DNA of 64,000 nt from Mesotaenium endlicherianum (taxonomy: Eukaryota; Streptophyta; Zygnematophyceae; Zygnematales; Mesotaeniaceae), in assembly GCA_009602735.1 (NCBI GenBank), contig WELA01012745.1:477100-541099 (forward strand). Direction: 5' to 3'. Below, one piece after another: positions 26,361 through 37,122 of the stretch; position 1 is the first letter of the stretch, and every line of letters starts with the position of its first letter. The notes beneath the pieces are model-generated. The model searched no databases and was not told where the DNA came from. It saw only the letters and a list, made by a program, of their open reading frames with translations. The position numbers and the translations under genes are program-made.

Positions 26361-26844
26361 CTGTTGTCCTGCTGCACGACGTCGATTGCGTGTGTGAGCG
26401 CGTGTAGGCCTGTTGCCCCGCAAACCCGCCCGCCCTGCGCTGCTGCCCGACGTCGGGCGCGCGGGCGTGTTCGTGCCCGCGTACACCCGACGTCGACGAG
26501 CACACGCGGCAGCGGACGACAGGCTGCAGCATGCTGCCCGATGATGTTTGCACGCGGGCGTGTACGCGCGCCCGTCATTGAATAGCAGCGCAGGGCGGCA
26601 GGCGGGGTCCCTGCATTGCTGTCCGACGTCGGGCCCGCTACCCAATGATACGCCCGCGCGCCCTTTGTAAGGTTGCCGCCTGACATCAGGCGCGCACGGG
26701 CGCGCGCTCGGTAGCACATGCTGGCGAGCAGGGGCTCTGCGCTGCTGTTTGACGTCTGGTGCGCGGGCGACAGCGCACGAGCGCACGCGCGCTTTTGCTA
26801 ACGTGCTGGCGCTGGCGCCGCCCGGCCCTAGTGCGCTGTCGCTA

Positions 26845-27535
26845 GATGCTGGTTGGCCCTGGCACGCTGGCGTTGGCGCTGGCAAGCCCTGACACGCTGG
26901 CGCTCGCGCACTATCGCTAGCGCGCGTGCGCTCGCGCGCTGGCGCAAGCCGACCCTGGCGCGCTAGCGCTCGCTTGCTGTCGCTGGCGCGCGTGCGCTTG
27001 CGCGCTGTCATTGGCGTGCTAATTCTTATGCCGGCCGGCCCTGCCGCGCTTGTCGCTGGCGCCGGCTGCTGTCGCTGGATGCTGGCTGGCCCTGGCACGC
27101 TTGTGCTGGCGCCGGCAGGCCCTGGCGCGCGTGTGCTTACACGTTGTCGCTGGCGCGCGTATGCTCGCGCGCTGGCGCAGGCTGATCCTGGCGCGCTGGC
27201 GCTCGTGCGCTGTCGCTGGCACGTTGTTGCTCGCGCGCGTCAGTGGCGTGTTGGTTCCCCACGCGGCCGGCCAAGGCGCGCTATTGCTGGCGTCGGCTGT
27301 TGCTGGATGCTGGCTGGCCCTGGCACGCTGTCGCTGGCGCCGGCAGGCCCTGGCGCGTGTGCGCTCTTGCGCCGTCGCTGGCGCGCGTGTGCTCGCGCGC
27401 TGGCGCAGGCCAACTCTGGCGCGCTGGCGCTCGCGCGCTGTCACTGGCACCCTGTCGCTCGCGCGCGTCGGTGGCGTGCTGGTTCCTACGTGGCTGGCCC
27501 TGGCGCGCTGGCGCTCGCGCCCTGTCGCTAGCATG
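26845..27535. repeat. GC-rich tandem repeat, three copies of about 230 bp
   Basis: The marker ATGCTGG(C/T)TGGCCCTGGCAC recurs at 26845, 27079 and 27307, giving steps of 234 and 228 bp. Each unit is itself made of shorter GCGCTGGCGCTCGCGCGCTG-like elements, so the array is hierarchical. It borders a CT-rich run and then the tyrosine recombinase gene. Confidence 0.8.
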
Positions 27536-29027
27536 CGTGCTTGTGCTTGTGTCTGCAGTTGTTGGCTGGCGTCTGCGCGCCTGTGCTTGTGTGCTTGTGT
27601 GCTTGTATCTCTCTCTTTCTCTTTCTCTCTCCTCTCTCTCTTTCACTCTTGTGCTTGCGCTTATCCCTCCCTCGTACTTTGTGTGAGTGCAGGAGTACAT
27701 CATGGAGTCAAATGAGCAAACCTGGTGCTGGTGCTGGCACTTCATCTGAAGACTATCCATATGATTTTGTGAATCTTAGTTATGAGCAGCGTCTTCCGCC
27801 TCCGCCTACCGATGAGTTTGCAGATCTCCATGATGAATTGATAGAAGGGGGTAAGAGACCAGCCACACTACGGAAGTATGGAGCATCACATGGTGGCTGC
27901 AAGGTATGAAGATAGTCCCCAAAAATTGTATTAAGTTATGTTTGTCAATAGTCACTTCCTGTTCAATGGGTTTTCTCTTGTGTCACATGCGGTATTATTT
28001 CCATGACACTTGGCAGGTTTTCTGAAATGGAAGAGGGGTGAAGAATGCGCTTATCACAAACAATGGAGTCGTCACTTGGTTACTTGCAATGCAGAAAGTG
28101 GACTCGAGTAGGGTGTGTGCAAATCTCTCACCCTTGCAAACTGTGATTGACATATTGAGCATGTGTACCTACTCATATTTTGTGCATGAAATCGTGCCAA
28201 TCATTCGTCTCACTAGATTATTCCATTCTTGTTTGACCTTGCAGAGTTACAGTTTCTTTGAAAACCACGTGAAGGGACTACAGGATGCCTTGAAGATGCA
28301 GTGCGAAGTCTCCAAAGAGGTTATTGGTAACGGTATTCGGAGGGACAAAGCTCAAAACTTCTTAAACGCCACAAAGAGGACGACAGCCACCCGTGCCAGA
28401 GAGTAAGTCTCTTGTCTTTGTATATAGTGTTTGTTATGTATAGGGCATCTTGTGCTAGTCTCATGTAGTACTAATTTATATTCGTGTAAGCCTCTCAACT
28501 CCTTTCTTTTGTATGTTGGATGAATTTGTGTTGCAGGAATTTTGAAGATTTTCATGCCAGATTCAGCATCGCCTACAGTCGTGCCAAGCACGCAGAGATT
28601 CAAAATTACTTTCTGAAGGTCATTGTGGGGCACATTCAGACGTTGAGGTATGTTTACTACAGCGCCTTGCAAGTGAGGTGAAGACCCTTTTAGGCTTTGT
28701 ACCCCTATTACGTGCATGCAGTAATGTACTGAAGGTTTGACCGGTACTCACTCTTTGTTTTTTTTGAAATTGCATGGCAGGTTCATTGTACTTTACACGG
28801 ACTCCTCTCAAGTTCGCGGAGGGGGCATCAGATTGGCAGACTTGAAGAACATACGGACCTACGATGTGCGAAATGTAGGACCTGACAACCCAACGGTACT
28901 AAGCATCATATCCGACAACGAAAAGACCAACTTTTGTGAACGGCAAGAGGAGACTGGTGTTTCGCGTCATAAGCATGTGGAGCTTTGTCCAGTTGGAGGT
29001 CTTGCTCTTATGCTGGTCATGCGTTTT

Positions 29028-29744
29028 TGAAATGAATCGACTTACCAAATAGGCGATTAACAGTAAATAAAGATCTTTATATCAGCAAGTAATCTTTATG
29101 GTATTTTCCGTTAACTGGTTAAACGGCAAAGGACAACACACTAGCAGTGAATAATACTCGTAAGTCAAATGCGAGTAAACTAGCATCAATAATGCAAATC
29201 AGTAAACTCATACATAAGCAAGGTTAGAAGACAGTGCGTATCAATGGCTTCTCGCCTTGGATTCAAATCGCTCTCAGTAAGCTGTACAAGAGAGTTGGCC
29301 TCGTTTCCGAATGCCGAACTCGAGAGCAATGCCTAGCATATGTACATGGAATGATTTTACTGTTCAACGGTCAGTGCGATGGCACCGCCTACCCGGGAGT
29401 TAACCACGTTGGTAGGACCTCGGTTTACCAAATCCACCGCCATCTCCCATCATCTCGAATCGCCATCCATCATAGGGATGTCATCTGGCCATTCATCTAG
29501 CATACCACACTTAGATGCATATCGAGGCAGTTCGCTGCTACCGAGTACGGAAGTCAGCTGGCTGTCAAAGAATGTGTCAGCTGACTTAAGCTGACTTCAG
29601 CCTGCTGCTTCCGGCCGAGTCATTAAACTGATATTAAATATAAAGTCCAGCAGACTGATCATTAACTAGAGTTCAGCAGGCTGAACTTATTGAACTATAT
29701 TATTTAAATGAATATTATGTCAACCAATCGACTGATTCATTACA
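29028..29744 (-). repeat. 3' LTR of element A
   Basis: 717 bp, starting TGAAATGAATC and ending GATTCATTACA on the plus strand. It is closely similar to the LTR at 37123-37843. Internal palindromes of the type GTTCAGCCTGCTGAAC occur in it as in the other family-A LTRs. Confidence 0.93.
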
Positions 29745-29762
29745 ATCCCTCCAACTTATCAT

Positions 29763-29779
29763 GTTGTCGCCTCGACAAC
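29763..29779 (-). promoter_or_regulatory. Conserved hairpin before the polypurine tract (element A)
   Basis: GTTGTCG and CGACAAC form a perfect 7-bp stem with a 3-nt loop, between the ORF3 stop and the polypurine tract. The same stem is at 46941-46957 and 49199-49215 in the other copies. The role is unknown. Confidence 0.7.
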
Positions 29780-29829
29780 ACTAACACTCATAACAGCGTG
29801 CTGTCCCTTCCGTCCCCAGCCTACTGCCA

Positions 29830-31497
29830 TTAGGAGGGAGATGTCCCTGAGGCCCTATACTCAGGGGAGCCAGACCTCCTCCTGTCTTGGGGTCTTCTGA
29901 AGCCTGTCAGAGAGGGAGGTTCCGTGTAAGGACCCGGCGGAGAACGCAGTAACTGGGCTGTTTCCTCCTGCACAGTCTGAAACTGAAGGGAGGCAGCCTT
30001 CTCCTGGGCAGCCCTCAAACTGACAGGTACGTATACCGGCATCCCAGAAGGATGTTGCATGACATGAGCCAAGGGTACATGCCCTCTCTGCGAGGGAGAT
30101 GCTGGCAGGCCTCTGGCTATCTCCCGAGCAGCCCTCCTGTCTGCCCTGTCTGACTGGGTCTCCTTGCCTGGAGATGGGCTCTGTCCTCTGGCAGTCCCCA
30201 GCCAAGTGATATCCTCCTCTTGAGCGAGTTGCGGCGGGGCCCACCCCGTCTTCTCCCTTACAGGGGATGTGGCAGGTGTCAGGATCACGGCGGGGCTAGT
30301 GTCCTCCTCCTCGCCTTCCTCCTCGTCTTCCTCTGACTCCTCCTCCTCGCCGTCCCCGGGTTCCTCTGAGACTTCTGGGGTCTCTTCTGTCAGCTGCTCC
30401 AGCTCTTCCCGAGAAAAAGAATATCCTACTGACCTTCCCCTTTTGGGTGCTGGTGGGGGCTGCTGAGTCCGGACCGCATAGAGGTCCTTTTCCCCCTGCT
30501 TACTTGCCCATTTGGCATAAGCGTGCTTCCCTTTGGAGAATGACTCTCGGGCCCTGCTTCTGTCCCCCTGCATCTCTTGGCTCATGCAGTCTCTGACTCC
30601 ATCCAATCTTGGGTCCCAAGCCGCAATGTGAGGGGGCAATACTATGTTCCCCTTTAGGTCTGTCAGGAAATCCTCATCCGTCGCCCTGTCATTCTGCTGG
30701 TCCCTCATGTTGATGGTCATCCACCGCCAATCAGTGGGCTTTTGGAAGAAGGCAGCGTCTGTCTTTTTGAGAGTACAAGGGTACCAGTGCCCTGCAAAGT
30801 CCAGCTGACTGGTTTCTCTGGCCAAGAATTCCCAGCTCCTCCTCTCCACCTCATTGTACATGGCCTTGAACCTGTTGTGGGGTGTTGAGTCCTTGAAGCT
30901 GTCCGCGTCCATGGGGATCATCCTGATGACCCTATCTGCCCCCCAGATACCAGGAATCGAGACAGCTCCTGCTTCGTTCACCTGGGCCATTGCCTTGGCC
31001 TCTCCGATGGTATATCCTACCATCCTGGCGTAATCGTGGTAGAGGAGGAGCCCTGTGCCGACCTCTATATACTTGTCAAAGTTTTCGGATGTCTCCCCTT
31101 CCTTCTGGAGGATTTCCTTCTGCGACTCACTGCGACTTCTCTGGGCATACTTGAAGGCCTCCTCCAGTAGATCAAAGCCCTTGCCCAGCACCGTGTAGCG
31201 GTAGCTGCTGATTCTCCTCTGTTCTTCTTCTTCAGCCTGCTGCTTCCGCTTCTCCTCAGCTTGCCTCTCCTCCTCTGCTTTCTTGGCCTCCTCTGCAGCT
31301 TTTCTGTCCATTTCTTCCTGCCTCAGTCTGGCCTGTTCCTCCTCCTCCTTCTTCTTCTGTGCCTCCCGCTGTTGTTGGAGTCGTTGTGATTCCCGAGCGG
31401 AGATGGAAGATGATTCGATGTCTCCACGGAATTGCAAGTATTCTGCATGTGCCTCTTCCGCCCTTCTCTTCCTCTTGAGTTCCGACTTTTGAGTCAT
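29830..31497 (-). CDS. ORF3 of element A, extra protein between pol and 3' LTR, function unknown
   Basis: An uninterrupted frame of 555 codons from the ATG reading MTQKSELKRKRRAEEAHAEY. Residues about 1-110 are highly charged, Glu/Lys/Arg/Gln-rich, and predicted as a long coiled coil. A globular core of about residues 115-345 has YARMVGYTIGEA, YNEVERRSWEFLARE, PTDWRWMT and LPPHIAAWDPRL. A basic stretch (KGKHAYAKWASKQ, PKRGRSVGYSFSREE) follows, then a run of Glu/Asp, and a Pro/Ser-rich tail with LPASPSQRGHVPLAHVMQ and HPSGMPVYVP. There is no signal peptide or membrane span, so it is not envelope-like. I recognise no family. It has the same strand as pol, beginning about 325 bp after the pol stop. 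It stays open although gag and pol of this copy are broken, and the copy at 45223-46890 differs at only about five residues by eye. Confidence 0.85.
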   Translation of the reverse strand: MTQKSELKRKRRAEEAHAEYLQFRGDIESSSISARESQRLQQQREAQKKKEEEEQARLRQEEMDRKAAEEAKKAEEERQAEEKRKQQAEEEEQRRISSYRYTVLGKGFDLLEEAFKYAQRSRSESQKEILQKEGETSENFDKYIEVGTGLLLYHDYARMVGYTIGEAKAMAQVNEAGAVSIPGIWGADRVIRMIPMDADSFKDSTPHNRFKAMYNEVERRSWEFLARETSQLDFAGHWYPCTLKKTDAAFFQKPTDWRWMTINMRDQQNDRATDEDFLTDLKGNIVLPPHIAAWDPRLDGVRDCMSQEMQGDRSRARESFSKGKHAYAKWASKQGEKDLYAVRTQQPPPAPKRGRSVGYSFSREELEQLTEETPEVSEEPGDGEEEESEEDEEEGEEEDTSPAVILTPATSPVREKTGWAPPQLAQEEDITWLGTARGQSPSPGKETQSDRADRRAAREIARGLPASPSQRGHVPLAHVMQHPSGMPVYVPVSLRAAQEKAASLQFQTVQEETAQLLRSPPGPYTEPPSLTGFRRPQDRRRSGSPEYRASGTSPS

Positions 31498-31821
31498 CCT
31501 GCTCAATCATAAACACAATGCAGTTAGTGAAGTCATGATATTTTGCCGCTACTGAGTGCCCTTGATGAAGAGGGACGCGATCGGGAGAGTTCCTAGAGTG
31601 GAATACCTGGTGTGAGCGAATATAAGGAAAAATTGAGTTGGAGAGCAAGTGAGTGTGAGCGCAGGTTGAGTGGGTAATATGGTGATCAGAGACTACCACT
31701 CCCTCCAACTTAAATTTAAAGGTGGGCTGCCTGTCACAACTGTCACTAACTGTCACATCTCCCTCCAACTTATATGGAGACAGGACCTCCTGTCACCTTC
31801 CCGTGTCAACGGAAATGACTG

Positions 31822-34800
31822 TTAGGGAGGTGCCCCAGCCGCCCGAAGGTGGAACCGTTTCAACGCCCCTTTGGCATGGGTCAGCTGATCTTTAAATTCC
31901 CAAGTGTCCCCAGAGGCATCGTAACCCTTCCATCGGATGAGGTACTTCATGACATATTTAGACGATCGACGGACCGAGCGAGCGTCTAAAATCTCATCGA
32001 CCTCATATTCCTCAGGGTCGCCGTCCCGGACAGCGGGGACCGGTCCCGGTTGGACAGGTAACCGACCTGTGAACAGTGTATCACCTTTGATGTATGGTTC
32101 CAGGAAGGAGACATTAAAGACCGGGTGACCCTTGTATTCAGCTGACATGTTCAGTTTGTAAGCATTCTGACCGATACGACGTACCACCGAATATGGACCG
32201 ACCCAGACAGGGCCAAGCTTTTTCTTTACCACACCAGGGAGGTACAGGTGCTGAGAATGCAGTTTGACTAAATCGCCCTTGGAAAATGTCAGCTCTCGAC
32301 GGTGTTGATTAGCGTTATTTTGTTGGTTTTCTTGGGCTTTGTGCAGGTTTTGTTGGACTTCTGACAGGGTGTTAGCAAACTCCTGAGTCAACCGGAGGGA
32401 GACCGGGTTGTCAATCCCTTCAGGGTCAGTTAAAGATTCCCCCAGTACATCTAAAGGAGACTTAGGGACTCTACCCAGGCTGAGTTCAAAAGGAGTCTTG
32501 CCCGTTGACGTGTGCACCGCACTGTTGACCGCAAACTGAATTTGAGGCAACAGGTCATCCCAATTATCTTGTTTTTGGTTAATATATGCTCTCAGCACCT
32601 CCTGCAGAACTCGGTTAGTTCTTTCAGTCTGCCCATCAGTCTGAGGGTGGTTTGCTGTGCTGAGCAGCTGTTTGACTCCCATTAACCCCATTAAAGCTCT
32701 CCAGAACTTAGAGGTGAATTTTGAGTCTCTGTCTGAGATGATATTAGAAGGGAGCCCATGTTGGCATACTACATGGTTGTAAAACTGTCTCGCTGTTTCG
32801 AGTGCAGTCACTTTGACAGTTGTGGGGATAAAAATGACCACTTTTGTCAGTTTATCCACGACTACCAGTATTGAATCATGCCCATTGGCAGTTCTTGGTA
32901 GTGAGACCACCCAATCCATAGATAAAGTTTCCCAGCGTCCAGCTGGGATGGGCAGTGGTTGCAAGAGACCTCCGGGTGGTGTGTGTCGAGACTTATTTCT
33001 CTGACACTGGTCACAGTACTTGACATATATTTGAAGACCTCCCGGGGTAACCCCTCCCAATGATAATGTTTTGCCAGTTTGCCAACAGTTTTGGCCTGCC
33101 CCAAATGTCCACCCAGGAGATTGTCATGCGCTTGACTCAGTAAGAGAGACCGTATTTCCAAATTATCAGGAATGACCAGCTTCAGCCTGCCAGAAGTGGT
33201 TTCGGTCACCCAGACCCCTCTCTTAGCTTATACCCGAGTGCAGTAGCACGACACACACCAGTAGTCAGGCTGGGCTCAAATGTTGGGTCAGAAAGGTAGG
33301 CTTTCCTAAGTTGTTCTAGGAAGGACTTTTTCACCTTTAGTGAAGTGAGTGCACACAGGACTTTATCTACAGCATGCTGACTAAAGTTCCTTTCTTGCAA
33401 GTCAGGTCTTCTAGAGAGTGCATCAGCAGGATTCAACTTCCCTGGTTTGTAGTCGATCTGGACTTGGAACTGCTCCAGCATCTGGCTCCAGCGGTTCTCC
33501 CTCCTCGACAGCTTGGACTTCTTCTGAAAGTGGGTCAGAGCTAGATGATCTGTAATCACCTTAAAAGCTTTACCATGTAAGTATGCTCTCCACTGTTTGA
33601 GTACATGAATGATAGCTAGCAGCTCTTTATCATGCACTGAGTAATTAATCTCCGCTGGATTAAATTTCATAGACTCATACAACACAGGATGCCACTCCTG
33701 CCGTACCTTACCATCCTTTGTGGTTTTGTCAGCAGGCTGCAACAAAATAGCACCCATGGCAAAGTCAGAGGCATCAGTAACCACCTGCACCGGTTTTCTG
33801 GGGTCATACACGGCTAGCATGGGGGCATGACAAAGGGCATCTTAAAGGGTCTGGAAGGCAGCCTGCTGCTCTCCCCCCCACACATACCCTATGTCTTTCT
33901 TAGTAAGGTCAGTCAGTTTACTGGCCTTTGTGGAATAATTCTCAATAAATCTCCTATAGTAGTTAGCCAACCCGAGGAAGGATCTAACTTCAGAGACAGA
34001 CTGTGGTACTGGCCAGTCCCTTATGGTCTGGACTTTCTTAGGATCCACACTGATGCCCTCTTTACTGACAACGTGGCCTAAGAATTCAATACTTTCCTTA
34101 AAGAAATCACACTTGCTCATTTTAGCATATAAGTGATTTTTCCGCAGAGTGTCCAGGACTGTCTTTAAGTGTTCAGTGTGCTGAGCTTCATCTTTAGAGA
34201 AAATTAAAATATCATCCAGGAAAACTTGCACAAACTTATCCAAATAAGGTCTGAAAATGTCATTCATAGCACCCATGAAGGTGGCAGGAGCATTAGTCAG
34301 TCCAAATGGCTTCACGTTGAACTCATAGTGTCCATAACGTGTACGGAAGGAAGTCTTGTGTTCATCCCCCTGAGAAATTCTGATTTGATAATAACCACTC
34401 TTGAGATCTATCTTACTGAACACCTTAGCACCAGACAGGGTATCAAGCAAGTCCTTGATCTTGGGTAAAGCATACTTGTTCTTTATTGTAATTCTGTTCA
34501 GGGCTCTGTAATCCACACACATCCGCATACTGCCATCCTTTTTCTTAACAAATAGGATGGGTGCGCCGTAAGGTGATATACTGGGAGAAATATAACCATT
34601 TTCCTCAAGCTCTGCAATCTGTGTTTTCAACTCCTCGCTCTCTACATAAGACAAGCCATACGTGCGTTGCCAAGGTGGCTGACTTCCACGTAATAAATCA
34701 ATCCTATGATCTACTTCCCTCTTAGGGGGTAGTCCTGGAGGCATATTGAATGCATCCGTGTACTGAGCAACAATTTTTGCAGCAGTAGGGTGCTTCAAAG

Positions 34801-35539
34801 GGCTTACCTTCTTCTCAACCACTTCTTCAGGTTGAGGAGGTACCTCTCTTAGCAGCAGACAGAACATTCTGTCTTCCTTCTGGTTCCAGCTTTTGACGAA
34901 CTCCATTGCATTCAGCAACTTGCATCCTTCTGGAAGCCTCTTCTTTTCCTTCATTTGCCATCCACACAGGACAAGAGGAAGAGCACTGGTGGGTGCCAAG
35001 TCAGTCTGCCCATCACTGGCTCCTCTCACTTTAACTGTACCTCTGCTCCAACACACTTCAGCTTGATGTCTATTAAGCCAGGACCTGCCTAGCACGAGAT
35101 CATAAAAGCCAGTGTTGAGTACCTCAAATGTAAGCGTTTCAGTTAGAACTGCAATGCCAGAACCTAACTGGACCTCAATAGGCTTGGTTATAACTCCTCC
35201 CGGGATACTTGAGGCATCTCCAAGGAATATTTTTCTATTCCCTTGGGTGACAGTAGGCAGCCTTAGCCGCTTAACTAAGTCCTTGTGGATAAAAGTATGT
35301 GACGCCCTTCCGTCAACAAATGCCCTCACCTTCCTACCTGCAATCATGCAATGCAGTAGGATAGGGGGGACTGTCTTTTCCTGACTTTCACATTGTTCTC
35401 TTGACGTAGCAAAGAAATGTTGGACATCAGGTGGAACAAGAGCATCCAGAGTGTGCACTCTCTGGACGTCTATATTGCTGATGGTCTCCTTTATCTGGTT
35501 GTCCGGCATGCATAGTGAATCCAGTTCAGCAGAACCCAT
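31822..35539 (-). pseudogene. Pol polyprotein of element A (protease, RT, RNase H, integrase, chromodomain), broken
   Basis: Read in order from 35539: an aspartic protease region ([19 protein letters not shown]; the E copy has DGGAS, so DGR is a likely active-site loss); RT with [40 protein letters not shown] and the catalytic FLDD; RNase H with [14 protein letters not shown] and HDKELLAIIHVLKQWRAYLH; integrase with an H2C2 finger (CDQCQRNKSRH), DWVVSLPRTANGHDSILVVV, ISDRDSKFTSKFW and NHPQTDGQTERTN; an SH3-like end (KKKLGPVWVGPYSVVRR); and a chromodomain (YLIRWKGYDASGDTWEFKDQ). Breaks are a TAA in place of a Lys codon near 33843, a one-base deletion near 33230 and a one-base insertion near 33050, each judged by comparison with copy E. 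The chromodomain places it with the chromoviruses of the Ty3/gypsy group. Confidence 0.92.
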
Positions 35540-35607
35540 AATACCTGCTACGAGGGCAGCTAATGACGACTCACTATCTCTAGCATCCTCACAGTCAGTA
35601 GACTGGA

Positions 35608-36267
35608 TTACTGACTATTGCTGTCTTTTAAAGGCTGGTCTTTTCTCTCGACCTTCGGAAGGTGCTCGACTGGACACTGTTCTCTGTTGTGGCCCAACTG
35701 CTGACAATGGTAGCCAGTGGATTTTGCTGAGGCTGGTCTCGGCTTAGTCCTACCACCACCTCTTCCATAGTCGCCTCGAGAGGAACCACCTCTACCTCTA
35801 GATTGTATGGCATCATATTCATACTCATATCCATCACCCTGATCATCCTCAGCCTGGTCTCCTTCAATTGCATTGTAGGAACCGTGGGGCTTTTTGACAA
35901 CCTTAGACACCAAAGCATTACTCTGGCGCTTGTGATTGAACTGCTGCAGATCCCAGGCATCCGCCACCTGGATCAAGTCAGCCAGTTTCTCATACTTTTT
36001 CTCAGCAAAATGACCAGAGCCCTCGGATTTCAAGCCATACCTGAAGTATGCTATCCTATATTGTTCTGGCAAATTGGGCTGCTTCATCATGTTCTCTTGG
36101 AACTTTTGAGCAAACTCAGCAACTGAAGTGGTCTGCTTCAGTGTCAGGGAGATCATCGCATAGATAGCTTTCTCCTGCTGGTTGATGACATCAAACTTCT
36201 CATGCAACTTCTCGACAAACTCTACCCACGCAGGGTCACCGAATTGCCGAGCCTTACGCGCGCCTTT
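35608..36267 (-). pseudogene. Gag C-terminal half of element A, with damaged zinc knuckle
   Basis: A frame with a capsid-like stretch (QQEKAIYAMISLTLKQTTSV, YRIAYFRYGLKSEGSGHFAE), then a Gly/Arg-rich segment (RGRGGSSRGDYGRGGGRTKP) and YHCQQLGHNREQC. The CCHC knuckle lacks its first Cys. A TAG near 36268 closes the frame upstream. It ends in the shift site used to enter pol. Confidence 0.8.
35626..35632 (-). promoter_or_regulatory. -1 frameshift site T TTA AAA (element A)
   Basis: In the gag frame the codons are CCT TTA AAA, giving the heptamer TTTAAAA in slippery phase. It is followed after 8 nt by TAGTCAGTA and TACTGACTG, which form an 8-bp stem (9 bp in copy E). In this copy a TAG follows in the -1 frame, so it is dead here. 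Confidence 0.65.
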
Positions 36268-36480
36268 CTAGTAAAGCCACCAGTCTGCGGCACTGCCTTT
36301 CAGTATCGCTCCGGTGTGCCTGACCTTCTCGTAATCTTGCAGTTCTGGATAGTTCTCCAGCCACTGCTCAACATCCGCGAGAAACTTGATCAGGTAATAT
36401 TTTCTGTTTCCCTCAGGATCATATTCCTGGGGAGATTTCGGCTTGGGCTTACTAGGCCCTCGGCCACCACCACTAGTGGT

Positions 36481-37087
36481 TTAAGACCCCAGTTGGTCTC
36501 TATCCCGCTGTAGGGACATTAAGATTCTCTTGTCCTCCTGTTGGGACTGATACATGGTCGCCATTTGCGACTGCATCTGAACGAACAATGCTCCCAAGTC
36601 TACACTCTGGGGTGGTAGATTAGCAAATGCAGCAGCAGCATTGGCATCTACTCGCTGAGTAGTGTCCTCAACAATCCCTCTCGCTCCTGCAGCAGCAATT
36701 CCTGCCGCATTCAGCCGGTCACGTATTTGACCTAGGGGTACATTGAGTTGTACAGCAGGAGGTGGGTTCAGAACATTGGCCCTTGATGCCATAAGTTCTT
36801 CAACAGTGCGCTCGTCAGCTGGCTGTCCTTCCCTCCTTTCTGTATCTTCAGCGGCCTTTGCTAATTGTTCAGCTTCTAGTCTGGCTCTCTCCTCCTCAGC
36901 TTGCTGTGCTGCGACTGCGGCAATAGCAGCTGCCTCATCTGCAGCCTCTCTAGCTGCAGTATCTGCCACTGCTTCAGAATAGGTACGGGTTCCCGCTACA
37001 TGGTTTTCCGCCTGGTTTATCGACATTCTCGTTATCCTGGTTCCCCATGTCTCGGGAGTTGCTAGTTTGAGACCTTGTTCTTACCAT
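36481..37087 (-). pseudogene. Gag N-terminal part of element A, frameshifted
   Basis: It starts at the ATG of MVRTRSQTSNSRDM. A frame change near 37020 separates this from the main stretch (TRTYSEAVADTAAREAADEA, an Ala/Glu-rich coiled coil, then VQLNVPLGQIRDRLNAAGIA and LGALFVQMQSQMATMYQSQQ). A TAA replaces a His codon after RDQLGS, compared with the copy at 63291. No enzymatic domain is present. Confidence 0.85.
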
Positions 37088-37109
37088 ACAAAGAAGACTG
37101 TGATAACAT

Positions 37110-37121
37110 GCTTCGATACCA
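37110..37121 (-). other. Primer binding site of element A
   Basis: On the element strand TGGTATCGAAGC follows the 5' LTR by 1 nt. It matches the initiator-Met-tRNA type of PBS (TGGTATCAGAGC) common in plant gypsy elements, with two differences. Confidence 0.85.
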
Positions 37122-37122
37122 C

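Larger units (their letters stand above)
26266..27711. other. Gene-free low-complexity region after CYFIP
   Basis: This holds CT runs (26313-26357 and about 27601-27652), imperfect GC-rich units with CGACGTCG(G/A) cores (about 26390-26770), and the 230-bp satellite annotated separately. The long Arg/Ala/Ser-rich open frames on both strands come from the base composition and are not genes. Confidence 0.75.

Noticed and set aside
25932-27098. A 388-codon minus-strand Arg/Ala/Ser-rich frame and similar long frames on both strands at 26.3-27.7 kb
   Set aside because: They follow from the GC-rich tandem repeats and CT runs, with low-complexity composition and no domain.
29234-29500. An 88-codon frame antisense in the LTR, present in several LTR copies (also 39119-39385, 47224-47490, 49484-49750, 62785-63051)
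   Set aside because: It starts with GTG or no clear ATG, is broken in the LTR at 37123, and the copies are too similar to each other for openness to mean selection. It resembles no protein.
29830-31497. ORF3 as an envelope-like gene
   Set aside because: No signal peptide, no hydrophobic membrane span, no Cys pattern; composition is charged and coiled-coil.
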